64,000 nucleotides of DNA from CAVQXR01 sp046330455. Lineage in GTDB: Bacteria > Actinomycetota > Thermoleophilia > Gaiellales > Gaiellaceae. Positions 9,412-17,931 of this stretch are shown here, piece by piece. The stretch is from contig JAXLSU010000007.1 of the NCBI GenBank assembly GCA_046330455.1, forward strand, positions 62,001 to 126,000. Reading direction: 5' to 3'. The position numbers were made by a program, and so were the translations under genes. The notes under the pieces were generated by a model, which made no database searches, was not told the DNA's origin, and was given only the letters and a program-made list of their open reading frames with translations. Within the stretch, counting starts at the first letter, position 1; every line of letters starts with the position of its first letter.

Positions 9412-10938
9412 ATGTCGATCTCGCAGGCCGATCTGCAGCGACAGCTCGGAGTCGCCGAGCGGAAGGGCTGGACCGCGATCTGCTCGGAGGCCGAGCGGGG
9501 AAAGGGTCTTTCGCGCGGCATCCTGCTCGCGATCGCGTCCCGCGAGACCGGGATGCGGGACGTCGTCGGAGACGGCGGCCACGGGCGAGGGCTGTTCCAG
9601 ATCGATGACCGCGCCTGGCCGGAATGGCTCGCGGCCCACGGCGCCGACGACCCCGGCGAACGGCCGCCGGTCGCCGAGGCGGCACGCCATGCCGCCTGGC
9701 TGCTCGCCGAGAACCTCGCCTTCGCGCGACGCCACGGCGTGCCCCGGTCGCAGCTCCTGAAGTTCGCGGTCGCCGCCTACAACGCCGGCCCCGGCGGCGC
9801 GTTGCGCGGATTCGAGGAGGGGGACTCCGACCTCCACACGACCGGGCACGACTACGGCGTCGATGTGCTGGATCGCCTGGCGATGGTGACCGGCGCGAAC
9901 GGAGAGACGCCGCGGCGCGAACGGCGACTCGCATCCGCCGGGATCCTGCGAAAGGGAGCGAGCGGCGAGGACATCGCGGCGCTCAAGCGCAGGCTCGAGC
10001 AGTGGTTCGAGCTGCACGCGCCCGGAGAATGGCCCGCGCTCGCCGTCGAGCCGGGTCCGGACTTCACCTCGCGGCTCGAGCAGGCGGTGCGGGTCTTCCA
10101 GGAGCGGGCGGGGCTCCTCGTCGACGGGGAGGTCGGCCCGCAGACGCTCGGCGCGCTCGGGCTCCTCGAGACGACGCCCCCGCTGCCCGGGACGAGCGAC
10201 CTCGTGCTCGACTACCCCGTGAAGCGGGGGTCCGGTGGGACCGACGTGCGGCTCATCCAGGGTTGGCTCAGCCTGAACGGCTTCCACGTCGCCGTCGATG
10301 GCGAGTTCGGCCCGGCCACGCAGCGCGCGCTGCGGGCGTTCCAGGCAGACCGCGGGCTCCCCGAGACCGGGGTCGTCGACGAGACGACCCATGCCGAGCT
10401 CGCACGGCCGATGCGGGAGGCGCTCGAGCCGGTGCCGGCCCGGGGGAAGACGCTCGGACGGCTCGTCGTCGCCTATGCCCGGCATCACCTCGAGGCCTCG
10501 GCCCGCGAGGTGGGAGGGCAGAACCGGGGGCCGTGGGTTCGCCTGTACACCGGTGGGCTCGAGGGGGAGGACTACCCGTGGTGCGCGGGCTTCGCGACGT
10601 TCTGCCTCCGGCAGGCCGCAGCGACGCTCGGTGTCCCGATGCCGATTCCCGCGACGCTCGCCTGCGACGTCATGGGAGACGCGGCCCGTGCCTCTGGCCG
10701 GTTCCTTCCCAGCCCGGGCGCTTCGGGCAGGAAGAGAATCACGCCCGGTAGCTTCTTCCTGCGGCGAGACACGAGCGGCCGGCTCGAGTTCGCGCACACC
10801 GGGATCGTCGTCGAGGCGTTCGCCGACACCTTCTCCACGATCGAGGGGAACACGAACGACGACGGATCCGCCGAAGGGTACGAGGTGTGCGCCCGCACGC
10901 GCGGCTACGGCGGGATGGACTTCGCGCTGATTGGCTGA
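9412..10938 (+). CDS. lysozyme-PG_binding-CHAP cell-wall hydrolase
   Basis: A 508-residue modular protein. Residues 1-150 form a lysozyme/SLT-like domain (catalytic Glu in ASRETGMRD, then GRGLFQID and AYNAGPG). Two peptidoglycan_binding_1 repeats follow (about 180-250 with VDGEVGPQTLGALG, and 270-340 with VDGEFGPATQRALRAFQ). The C-terminus is a CHAP-like amidase/peptidase domain with Cys in WCAGFATF, His in AHTGIV and Asn in EGNTND. A strong site AAGGAGGAG precedes the ATG. No signal peptide or membrane segment is visible, which is unusual for an enzyme acting outside the membrane and is reminiscent of endolysins, but no other phage gene is near. Confidence 0.9.
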   Translation: MSISQADLQRQLGVAERKGWTAICSEAERGKGLSRGILLAIASRETGMRDVVGDGGHGRGLFQIDDRAWPEWLAAHGADDPGERPPVAEAARHAAWLLAENLAFARRHGVPRSQLLKFAVAAYNAGPGGALRGFEEGDSDLHTTGHDYGVDVLDRLAMVTGANGETPRRERRLASAGILRKGASGEDIAALKRRLEQWFELHAPGEWPALAVEPGPDFTSRLEQAVRVFQERAGLLVDGEVGPQTLGALGLLETTPPLPGTSDLVLDYPVKRGSGGTDVRLIQGWLSLNGFHVAVDGEFGPATQRALRAFQADRGLPETGVVDETTHAELARPMREALEPVPARGKTLGRLVVAYARHHLEASAREVGGQNRGPWVRLYTGGLEGEDYPWCAGFATFCLRQAAATLGVPMPIPATLACDVMGDAARASGRFLPSPGASGRKRITPGSFFLRRDTSGRLEFAHTGIVVEAFADTFSTIEGNTNDDGSAEGYEVCARTRGYGGMDFALIG

Positions 10939-10941
10939 TCA

Positions 10942-11159
10942 GGCCGGATGAGATCCGGCAGGGCCGGATGAGATCCCGCCCGCCCCCGGGCCTCAGCCGC
11001 AGCCGTGACCGCCGGGCCTTGCCGGGCGGTCTGCTCGGCCGTCAGCCGTGGAGCGCCTTGGCTGTGTCGAGCCCTGCGGGTTCGACGGCGCTTCGCGTTC
11101 GGCTTCGCCGCCCGCTGCGCGGTCCTCCGGGCCTTGCGGGCGCTTCGCGTTCGGCTTCG
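10942..11159. repeat. REP-like copies plus a second repeat family
   Basis: Two reverse REP-like cores lie at 10942-10959 and 10961-10981. Further on, GTCGAGCCC (11066-11074) pairs with GGGTTCGAC (11078-11086), a hairpin also found at 49760-49780. A 21-bp sequence (GGCGCTTCGCG then TTCGGCTTCG) occurs at 11087-11107 and again at 11139-11159. The 10939-11245 gap holds no gene. Confidence 0.7.
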
Positions 11160-11245
11160 TCACCCGCAGCGGGGCTGTAACCGCCGGGCTTCGCCCGGCT
11201 CCTGCGCGGGTCCGGCCCGGCCGGGCCGGGCCGTCAGCCGCGGCG

Positions 11246-11635
11246 TCAGACGCCGCGCGGCATGCGATCGGCGAGGCCGATACGCATCAGATCGCGAATC
11301 GAGAGGATCCCGACCAACGTCCCGGCGTCGACGACGGGCAGGTGCCGGTAGCCGCCGTGGAGCATCAGCACGGCGGCGTGCTCGGTCGTGTCGCCCGGCT
11401 CGATCGTCTCCGGATGGCGTGTCATCCACTCGCCGACGAGCTCCGTCGGGGCGTGCGCCGTTCCCACCGCCTTCAGGATGTCGCGCTCCGTGAGGATCCC
11501 CGCGAGTCGCTCGCCGTCGACGACGAGCACGGCACCGACGCCGCGGGAGACCATCTGCGTCGCAGCCTCGGCAAGGCTCGCATCGCGGCCGATGAGCAGG
11601 AGCTCGCGGGACATGTGCTGATCGACGGTCGGCAT
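11246..11635 (-). CDS. two-CBS-domain protein
   Basis: A 129-residue protein consisting of two CBS motifs (GAVLVVDGERLAGILTERD and HLPVVDAGTLVGILSIRD) and nothing else. Such stand-alone CBS pairs bind adenine nucleotides and act as energy sensors or modulate partner enzymes. A TACGAT -10 box (11647-11642 on the minus strand) ends 6 nt before the ATG, so the mRNA is probably leaderless. The gene is divergent from scoA with about 40 nt between starts, so the two promoters overlap. Confidence 0.9.
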   Translation of the reverse strand: MPTVDQHMSRELLLIGRDASLAEAATQMVSRGVGAVLVVDGERLAGILTERDILKAVGTAHAPTELVGEWMTRHPETIEPGDTTEHAAVLMLHGGYRHLPVVDAGTLVGILSIRDLMRIGLADRMPRGV

Positions 11636-11641
11636 CGAGCG

Positions 11642-11669
11642 ATCGTAGCGAGACGGTGCTGATTACGCT
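11642..11669. promoter_or_regulatory. divergent leaderless promoters (CBS gene / scoA)
   Basis: Minus-strand TACGAT (11647-11642) ends 6 nt before the CBS ATG. Plus-strand TACGCT (11664-11669) ends 6 nt before the scoA GTG at 11676. The two -10 boxes are 16 bp apart, so the polymerases may compete. Confidence 0.5.
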
Positions 11670-11675
11670 TCCCTC

Positions 11676-12341
11676 GTGACCGCACACGGACTCGTCGGCG
11701 CCGAGGAGGCGGTCGGCCGGATCCAGACCGGCGACACGGTCATGGTCGGCGGCTTCGGGCTCGTCGGAGCCCCGCTGACCCTGATCGACGCGCTCGTCGA
11801 GACGAGTGATGCCCGGGAGCTGACGATCGTCTCGAACAACGTCGGCGAGGCCGGTCGCGGGCTCGGGCTGCTCCTGCGCCAGGGGCGAATCCGGAAGGCA
11901 ATCGCCTCGTACTTCACCTCGAACCCGGAGGCCGTCGCGGCGGTGAATGCCGGGGAGCTCGACTACGAGCTGCTCCCGCAGGGGACCTTCGCGGAGGCGA
12001 TCCGGGCCGCCGGAGCCGGGATCGGCGGCTTCTACACGCCCGTGGCCGCGGGCACCCTGCTCGCCGAGGGGAAGGAGGAGCGGCTGATCGACGGCGTCCC
12101 CCACGTGCTCGAGGCGCCGCTTCGCGCCGACGTCGCACTCGTGTACGCGGCCCGTGCAGACGCCCTCGGCAACCTCTGGTATCGCAAGACCGCGAGGAAC
12201 TTCAACCCCCTCATGGCCAGTGCCGCCGGCCTCGTGATCGCGGAGGCGGGCGAGATCGTCCCGACCGGCGGGCTCGACCCCGAGTCGGTCCACACACCGC
12301 ACCTCTACATCGACCTGCTGGTCGAGGCGGGGTTGCGATGA
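11676..12341 (+). CDS. 3-oxoacid CoA-transferase subunit A
   Basis: A 221-residue class I CoA-transferase alpha subunit (ScoA/AtoD family). DTVMVGGFGLVGAPLTLIDAL is the conserved oxyanion/CoA region, with GGFYTPVAAGT and NLWYRKTARNFNPLMA further on. It transfers CoA between acyl-CoA and acetoacetate or similar acids. Translation is coupled to the beta subunit by ATGA. The GTG start is supported by a -10 box 6 nt upstream. Confidence 0.92.
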   Translation: MTAHGLVGAEEAVGRIQTGDTVMVGGFGLVGAPLTLIDALVETSDARELTIVSNNVGEAGRGLGLLLRQGRIRKAIASYFTSNPEAVAAVNAGELDYELLPQGTFAEAIRAAGAGIGGFYTPVAAGTLLAEGKEERLIDGVPHVLEAPLRADVALVYAARADALGNLWYRKTARNFNPLMASAAGLVIAEAGEIVPTGGLDPESVHTPHLYIDLLVEAGLR

Positions 12342-12979
12342 GCGACGTCAAGCACCGCATCGCCGAGCGGGCGGCAGCCGAGCTCCGTCCCGGCGAGGTC
12401 GTCAACCTCGGGATCGGGCTGCCGAACCTGATCCCCACCTATCTCGGCGCCGGCACCGAGGTGTACGTCCACACCGAGAACGGCCTGCTCGGCGTCGGGC
12501 CGAGGCCGTCGCCCGGCGAGCTCGATCCCGACCTGATCGACGCGGCGAAGCTGCCCGTCACCCAGCTTCCGGGAGCATCGTTCTTCGACAGCGGCCAGTC
12601 GTTCGCGATGATTCGCGGCGGCCACGTCGACGTCGCCGTCCTCGGTGCGCTCCAGGTGAGCGTCGCCGGTGACATCGCGAACTGGGCCGTGCCGGGGAAG
12701 GACGTGCTCGGGGTCGGCGGGGCGATGGATCTCGTCGTCGGCGCGCGGCGCGTGATCGTGACGATGACGGCGCTCACGGCGAAGGGAGACCCGAAGCTCG
12801 TCGACGAATGCACCTACCCGCTGACCGCGCGCGGAGCCGCCGACGTGGTTGTCACAGACGTGGGCGTCTTTCGCCTCCGAGACGGTGTGCTCACCCTCAC
12901 CGAGCTGGCCTCGGACGTGTCGCTCGAGGATGTACGGGCCGTGCTCAGCGCCGCCTACGCGGTCGAGCTCGAGCGCTGA
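12338..12979 (+). CDS. 3-oxoacid CoA-transferase subunit B
   Basis: A 213-residue beta subunit. VNLGIGLPNLIP is the family N-terminal signature and VHTENGLLGVGP carries the catalytic Glu (ENG). GGHVDVAVLGALQVS and KGDPKLVDECTYPLTA are standard. The 3' end overlaps the convergent NRPS-like gene by 25 nt. Exact acids used cannot be told; SCOT-type or AtoDA-type are both possible. Confidence 0.93.
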   Translation: MSDVKHRIAERAAAELRPGEVVNLGIGLPNLIPTYLGAGTEVYVHTENGLLGVGPRPSPGELDPDLIDAAKLPVTQLPGASFFDSGQSFAMIRGGHVDVAVLGALQVSVAGDIANWAVPGKDVLGVGGAMDLVVGARRVIVTMTALTAKGDPKLVDECTYPLTARGAADVVVTDVGVFRLRDGVLTLTELASDVSLEDVRAVLSAAYAVELER

Positions 12980-15510
12980 GCGGCCTCGTCGAGAGACTCG
13001 CGCAGGAGCGCGGCGAGGTCGTCGATCCTCGTCGTCACCGACTCCGCGTGGGTCCCGGGTACGCTCACGATCTCCGCGCTCGGGGCGAGCTTCCTCCAGC
13101 CCCGGGCGAACTCGGCCTGCGACGGGTGCGAGGGCTCGTCCGCGGGCCACAGGACGAGCAGGCGGCCCTCGTACTGGCCGCCTCGGTAGGGAGGCTCGGG
13201 GGGAGCGCTCTCCGGGATGGCACCGACCGGGCGCCGGAAGCGGGCCCTCGTGGGACGGCGACGCAGGCGACGGAACCGGTCGGCCGAGGCCTGGGTGAAC
13301 CGGGTCCGCCTCGACCGGCCGTGCCCGCTCACCGGCGCGAACGTGTCGATGAGGGCGATCAACTCGACCCGTTCTCCGGCGGCGACGAGCTGCCTGCCCA
13401 GCTCGAACGCGAGCAGCCCGCCCTTCCCGCAGAAGCCACCGATCGCGTAGGGGCCCGCGGGGCAGAGCGCGCGGAGCTCCTCGAGCCGCCGCGCCGCCAG
13501 GTCTTCGAGGGCTGCCGGGGCTTCCCCGTCGACCATGCCGAAGGGAAGGGCCGCGTAGACCGGACGGTCGGTGCCGAGTCGGCGTGCGAGCGCCTGGGCG
13601 TAGAGCCCGACACCGAGCACGTCGGCGACGCCGAAGACGAACGGCGTCCCCGTTCCCGCGTTCAGCGCGATCACGCCCCGCTCGCTCTCGGGCGCCGAGG
13701 TCGCGATGAGGGCGCGGGACAGCTCCTCGATCGTCCGGTGCCTGAGCAGCGCCGAGCGGGGCAGGGGGACTGCGAGCCGGGCCTCGGCGGCGGCGAGCAT
13801 CGCGGCGGCGGCGAGCGAGTCGCCACCGAGGTCGAGGAACTCGTCCTTCACTCCGATCCCGTCGAGCCCGAGCACCTCCTCCCAGATGCCCGCGAGGACC
13901 TGCTCGGTCGCGTTCCTCGGGCGCACGGGCAGCCCGTCGAGCGTGGGCCGTCCGCGTGCGGGCGGCGGCAAGGCCCCGACGTCGACCTTCCCGTTGGCGT
14001 CGAGCGGCAGGCTGCCGAGCACGACGAAGTCGGTCGGCACGGTGCCCGAGGGCACCTCGGCGGCGACGGCGCGGCGAAGCTCGCCGGCGGTGGGCCGGTC
14101 GCCGCGAGGGACGACGTACGCGACGAGGCGCTCACCCACCTCCGGACGCTCGCGAACGGCGACGGCGGCGGCCTCGACCCGCCCCGTGCGAACCAGGGCG
14201 GACTCGATCGCGCTGACCTCGACGCGTTGGCCGCGGAAACGCGGCTCGAAGCCCTTGCGGCCGAGGTGCTCCAGGCAGCCGTCGCCGGCCATCCTCCCAA
14301 GGTCGCCCGTATGGTAGACGCGCTCGCCCGCCGCCGAGCCCGGGCGGAACCGCTCCGCCGTCAGCTCCGGCCGTCCCCAGTACCCGCAGGCCAGGAAGCG
14401 GCTGCGCACGGCGATCTCGCCGACCTCGCCGAGCTCGACGGGTCGGCCGTCTGCGTCGAGCAGCTCGACGTCCATGTCCTCGACCGCGTATCCGATCGGG
14501 AGCCCGTCGGGCGGGAGCTCGGTCTCGTGGTCGACGAAGAGCCTCCGCACGATCCCGCACTCGGTCGCTCCGAGGCCGTTGACGAGCAGGCACGGCGGCG
14601 GGAGGGCCTCCTGGAACAGCCGTGCGTCGCGCAGGGTCGCCCGGTCGCCCTCCAGGCGCACGAGCCGGAGCGACGGGTATCTCCTGCGCCTGGCGGCGAT
14701 CTCGCGAAAGATCGCCGGCACGGAGTGGTAGATCGTCACGCGCTCCGACTCGAGCCAGCCGGCGAGCCGATCCGGGCCGTCGGCGGAGAGATCGAACATG
14801 CACGAGGTCGCGCCGTTGAGCACGGCGCCGAAGAAGCTCGAGACGGCGCCGCTGAACGCCGGGCGCTGGAGGAGCGTGAGCCGGTCGTCCCGGCCGATCA
14901 TCAGCCCGTTCGTGTAGCGGAGCACGTTGTGGAGCACGTTGCGATGGGTGTCGTAGACGCCCTTCGGCTGACCGGTCGAGCCCGACGTGTAGTAGACGTA
15001 CGCGACCGTGTCGCCGTTCAGGGAGATCCCCGGGGGCTCCGGCGCGGATTTCCCGGGCTCGATCACGACGACCTCGACGCCAGGCCCCGCGAGCCGCTCG
15101 GCCGACGCCCGCGTCTCCGGATCGGCGAGGAGGAGGCGTGCGCCGCTGTCCCCGAGCAGGTAGGAGAGCCGGGCGTCCGGGTGGGCTGGATCGAGCGGGA
15201 CGTACGCCTTCCCGGCCTTGAGCGCGCCCATGATCGCGATCGGCAGGCTCACACGCTGCTCGAGCAGGAGCGCAACCGGCTCCTCCCGCGGTCCGAGCCG
15301 CTCGAGCACGTCACAGGCGACCCGGTTCGAGCGCAGGTCCAGCTCCTCGTAGGAGAGCTCGCCGTCGGGCGCCCTGACCGCCGCTCGCCCGGGGTCGCGG
15401 GCGACCATGGCTGCGAAGCGCTGCGGGATCGACCCCTCGAGAGCACTCCGGGGAAACGGCTCGAACCGGGGCGGTGCTGCGGGTCGCGAGTGTCGGTGCA
15501 TCGCTCTCAT
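12955..15510 (-). CDS. NRPS-like A-PCP-TE tridomain enzyme
   Basis: An 851-residue protein with three domains. Adenylation (about 35-515): YYTSGSTGQPKGV, NGLGATECG, YHTGDLGR and a late NGKVD lysine. Carrier (about 535-610): LDLGGDSLAAAA, the phosphopantetheine Ser. Thioesterase (about 620-845): GGFCGKGGLLAFE, DTFAP and GTHAES, with Cys where most NRPS thioesterases have the Ser nucleophile. No condensation domain is present. At the A4 position the amino-group-binding Asp (usually FD) reads FSGAVSS, suggesting a substrate without an alpha-amino group. A-T-TE architecture is known for enzymes condensing aryl-pyruvates (atromentin/ralfuranone type). Product unknown. Confidence 0.85.
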   Translation of the reverse strand: MRAMHRHSRPAAPPRFEPFPRSALEGSIPQRFAAMVARDPGRAAVRAPDGELSYEELDLRSNRVACDVLERLGPREEPVALLLEQRVSLPIAIMGALKAGKAYVPLDPAHPDARLSYLLGDSGARLLLADPETRASAERLAGPGVEVVVIEPGKSAPEPPGISLNGDTVAYVYYTSGSTGQPKGVYDTHRNVLHNVLRYTNGLMIGRDDRLTLLQRPAFSGAVSSFFGAVLNGATSCMFDLSADGPDRLAGWLESERVTIYHSVPAIFREIAARRRRYPSLRLVRLEGDRATLRDARLFQEALPPPCLLVNGLGATECGIVRRLFVDHETELPPDGLPIGYAVEDMDVELLDADGRPVELGEVGEIAVRSRFLACGYWGRPELTAERFRPGSAAGERVYHTGDLGRMAGDGCLEHLGRKGFEPRFRGQRVEVSAIESALVRTGRVEAAAVAVRERPEVGERLVAYVVPRGDRPTAGELRRAVAAEVPSGTVPTDFVVLGSLPLDANGKVDVGALPPPARGRPTLDGLPVRPRNATEQVLAGIWEEVLGLDGIGVKDEFLDLGGDSLAAAAMLAAAEARLAVPLPRSALLRHRTIEELSRALIATSAPESERGVIALNAGTGTPFVFGVADVLGVGLYAQALARRLGTDRPVYAALPFGMVDGEAPAALEDLAARRLEELRALCPAGPYAIGGFCGKGGLLAFELGRQLVAAGERVELIALIDTFAPVSGHGRSRRTRFTQASADRFRRLRRRPTRARFRRPVGAIPESAPPEPPYRGGQYEGRLLVLWPADEPSHPSQAEFARGWRKLAPSAEIVSVPGTHAESVTTRIDDLAALLRESLDEAAQRSSSTA

Positions 15511-15569
15511 ACAGCATGTGCGGGAGCGACCGCCCGCGCAACCTGCGACCGGTCAGCGAAGCGGCGGGC

Positions 15570-16169
15570 CTACGTGTCGGGCTCGGGGTCCTCGACGCCC
15601 GCGGACGCTCGGCGCCGCCGCAGCTGCACGAGGCTCGACACGTACGTCGTGATCAGCGCGAGGCCGGTCAGGATCTCGATCATCGTCGCGCTCCGGGCCC
15701 CGCGGCTGAGCGGGACGATGCCCTCGGGCGGCGAGGTCAGTGCGACCATCACGGCGTAGTAGAAGAAGTCGGCGAACAGGGGATCCTCGATGTCCCCGAT
15801 TCCCTCGAAGCTCTCCGCGGGTCGGTACCACCAGAGACCGACGTACACGAACGTCCAGAGCAGGAAGAAGGCCAGGGCGAGCAGCGGCAGCCCGGTACGC
15901 CTGACGACGACGAACACGGCATCGACGGCGCGGCGAGACCCGGCGACGAGCGGGAGGTGGGCCGAGGCCCGCCGCGTGGCGACGAGGAACGCGACACCGC
16001 CCGCGACGGTCGCGATCCCGAAGCCGACGAGCAGCCAGCCCGCCTGACTCTCGGTGAGCCGCGGCCGGATCATCCCGATCGCGACCACGAACAGGCAGAG
16101 AAACGCGAGCCCGCGGACGTTGTGCGGCACCCGACCGAGCTGCGAGACGAGCCGGCGGACCGCGCTCAT
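15570..16169 (-). CDS. membrane protein resembling a potassium channel, filter lost
   Basis: A 199-residue protein with about four hydrophobic segments (near residues 20-38, 45-64, 92-113, 163-182). The last third, DFFYYAVMVALTSPPEGIVP followed by a hydrophobic helix and a basic tail, has the layout of an Ion_trans_2 pore loop plus inner helix. The selectivity-filter position, normally TVGYG, reads TSPPEG. It may be a non-selective or non-conducting relative, and the assignment is by layout only. A TAGCCT -10 box (16181-16176) ends 6 nt before the ATG. Confidence 0.6.
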   Translation of the reverse strand: MSAVRRLVSQLGRVPHNVRGLAFLCLFVVAIGMIRPRLTESQAGWLLVGFGIATVAGGVAFLVATRRASAHLPLVAGSRRAVDAVFVVVRRTGLPLLALAFFLLWTFVYVGLWWYRPAESFEGIGDIEDPLFADFFYYAVMVALTSPPEGIVPLSRGARSATMIEILTGLALITTYVSSLVQLRRRRASAGVEDPEPDT

Positions 16170-16297
16170 GGCCCGAGGCTACCGGCGACGGCTGACGGCA
16201 GCCGGCTTCAGTGTCGTGACGGTCGCGGGCACCGATGCTGGGGCTGAGCCCGTACGCGGGGACGCCGCCGACCCGAACCGTTATCGTAGAGCGGCGC

Positions 16298-16840
16298 GTG
16301 ACTACCGAAGAGATCATCATCGGCGCGGTGGCGGCCGTCCTGGTCGTCTTCAGCCTGGTCGTCGCCCTCGTCGTCCCCAAGCGCCGGCCGGGCTTTCCGG
16401 GCAGGCACCTGGCAGCGTTCCTGTCGGTCTGTGCGCTGCTGGCCGTCGGGACGATCGCGACGGTCTTCGTGCTCGGCGAGGAGGAGAGCGAGGCGGCCGT
16501 CCAGCACGGAACGGGCGGCGAGGGCGAGACGCCGGGTGGCGAGACCGGCGCGACGGCCGAGACCGGCGCGACGGAGGGCGGAGGGGGCGCGGCCAAGGGC
16601 GATCCGGCCGCGGGCGCTGACGTGTTCGCGAGCGCCGGCTGCGGAACGTGCCACACGCTTGCCGACGCGGGCACGACGGGCGCCGTGGGCCCGAACCTCG
16701 ACGACGCGAAGCCGAGCCACGAGCTCGTCGTCGACCGGGTCACGAACGGCATGGGCGCGATGCCGTCGTTCAAGGGTCAGCTCAGCGACGAGCAGATCCA
16801 GGACGTCGCGGCCTACGTCGTCTCCGCCACCTCCGGCTGA
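16298..16840 (+). CDS. membrane-anchored cytochrome c
   Basis: A 180-residue protein with two N-terminal hydrophobic helices (about 6-26 and 40-62), a Gly/Glu/Thr-rich linker and a class I cytochrome c domain at about 105-180. The haem attachment motif is CGTCH and the distal Met is in MGAMPSF. GTG 16298 gives a short cytosolic start before helix 1; the region upstream is not conserved. It probably shuttles electrons at the outer face of the membrane. It is divergent from the channel-like gene and no oxidase genes lie nearby. Confidence 0.85.
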   Translation: MTTEEIIIGAVAAVLVVFSLVVALVVPKRRPGFPGRHLAAFLSVCALLAVGTIATVFVLGEEESEAAVQHGTGGEGETPGGETGATAETGATEGGGGAAKGDPAAGADVFASAGCGTCHTLADAGTTGAVGPNLDDAKPSHELVVDRVTNGMGAMPSFKGQLSDEQIQDVAAYVVSATSG

Positions 16841-16881
16841 CGCCGCACCTCCGGCTGACGCCGCACCTCCGGCTGACGCCG
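16828..16881. repeat. 18-bp tandem repeat, three copies
   Basis: CACCTCCGGCTGACGCCG repeats three times (16828, 16846, 16864), followed by a partial copy. The first copy contains the last codons and TGA of the cytochrome c gene. Because the unit is a multiple of three, each copy repeats the stop in frame. Confidence 0.9.
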
Positions 16882-16940
16882 CACCCTCCGGTGGCCGTCC
16901 GGCCCGGTTGGCACCGGCGTGCGCCGAACGAGGAAGCGCC

Positions 16941-16972
16941 CGCGGGGGAAACGGCCGCGCGCTTCCCCCGCG
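16941..16972 (-). terminator. hairpin terminator after tRNA-Ser
   Basis: CGCGGGGGAA (16941-16950) pairs perfectly with TTCCCCCGCG (16963-16972), with a 12-nt loop. It begins 5 nt beyond the tRNA-Ser 3' end. There is no U-tract. It could also end transcripts from cytochrome c on the other strand. Confidence 0.65.
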
Positions 16973-16977
16973 AGAGG

Positions 16978-17067
16978 CGGAGAGGGCGGGATTTGAACCC
17001 GCGACCCAGCTCATCGCCGGGTACGCGATTTCCAGTCGCGCTCCTTCGGCCGCTCGGACACCTCTCC
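16978..17067 (-). tRNA. tRNA-Ser(GGA)
   Basis: A 90-nt cloverleaf: acceptor GGAGAGG pairs with CCTCTCC, the discriminator is G, the anticodon loop is CTGGAAA (anticodon GGA), and there is a long variable arm as in class II tRNAs. The T-arm reads GGGTTCAAATCCC. The 3' CCA is not encoded. A minus-strand TACGAT -10 box lies at 17084-17079. Confidence 0.95.
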
Positions 17068-17131
17068 GCGGCGGCTCTATCGTAGCCGCGGCCGGAAGGC
17101 ACCTGCCCGCCGGTGCCGAAACAGGAGGTCC

Positions 17132-17914
17132 GTGAGCGACCACGCCCTGACCGCGGTCATCACCGGCGTTGCCGGCGTCGCAGCCGTGCTCGTGATCCGC
17201 TGGCTGCTCCACCGGGCCGTACGCGGCTACCTCCGTGCGGTCGAGGTGCGCCGGGGTGCCGAGGACGCGGCCAGCCTGCGCACCCGCCTGCACGTGCTCG
17301 AGCGGTTCGTCGTCGCGTTCCTGTTCGTGATCGTCGCCTGGCAGGTGCTGACCGTCTTCCCGTCGACGGAGAAGCTCGGGACCGCGCTGCTCGCCTCGAG
17401 CGCCCTGCTCGCGGCGATCGTCGGCCTCGCGCTCTCGGCGCCGATCGCGAACGTCGGTGCGGGCGTCATGCTCGCGTTCACGCAGCCGGTGAGGATCGGC
17501 GACCGGATCACGGTCGAGGGTGTCACGGGCACCGTCGAGGCGGTCACGCTCGTCCACACGGTCATGGTCGACGACGGGGACCGCCGGATCCACGTGCCGA
17601 ACGGCAGAATGGTGGGCTCGATCGTCGTCAACCGCTCGATCCGGGACCCGCGCCGGACGGTGTCCGTCTCGCTGCCGCTCGCGCTCGGGGCGCCGATCGG
17701 CGAGGCGCGAACGACGCTCCTCGCTGCCGCGGGCTCGTCGGAGCGACTCGCCCCGCTCGAGCTCGACGTGCTCGTCGGCGACGTGGAGGGAGGAACGGTG
17801 ACGCTCGAGATCGTCGGGCTCGCTCCTCCGGACGCCGACGTTCCTGCCCTCGCCTCGGAGCTGCGCGAGCGCGGTCTGACCTCGCTCGCGGGTGCCGGGC
17901 TGCTGCCCGACTGA
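17132..17914 (+). CDS. small mechanosensitive channel MscS family
   Basis: A 260-residue MscS-like protein. There are three hydrophobic helices (about 6-25, 55-75, 82-115); the last is the Gly/Ala-rich pore helix ending in GLALSAPIANVGAGVMLAF. The beta domain follows with QPVRIGDRITVEGVTGTVEAV and the conserved PNGRMVGSIVVN segment. It opens on membrane tension to release solutes in osmotic downshock. The GTG at 17132 follows an AGGAGG ribosome site. Confidence 0.92.
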   Translation: MSDHALTAVITGVAGVAAVLVIRWLLHRAVRGYLRAVEVRRGAEDAASLRTRLHVLERFVVAFLFVIVAWQVLTVFPSTEKLGTALLASSALLAAIVGLALSAPIANVGAGVMLAFTQPVRIGDRITVEGVTGTVEAVTLVHTVMVDDGDRRIHVPNGRMVGSIVVNRSIRDPRRTVSVSLPLALGAPIGEARTTLLAAAGSSERLAPLELDVLVGDVEGGTVTLEIVGLAPPDADVPALASELRERGLTSLAGAGLLPD

Positions 17915-17931
17915 ACTCGGCGGCGGCCGGA

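Noticed and set aside
8943..10938. Prophage remnant (lysin plus possible holin)
   Set aside because: No integrase, portal, tail or terminase genes, no att-like repeats, and ordinary base composition around it.
12808..15759. Very long open frame on the plus strand opposite the NRPS-like gene
   Set aside because: It is a GC-rich mirror of the real gene, with an Arg/Asp/Gly-rich composition and no domains; the minus-strand frame has all A, PCP and TE motifs.
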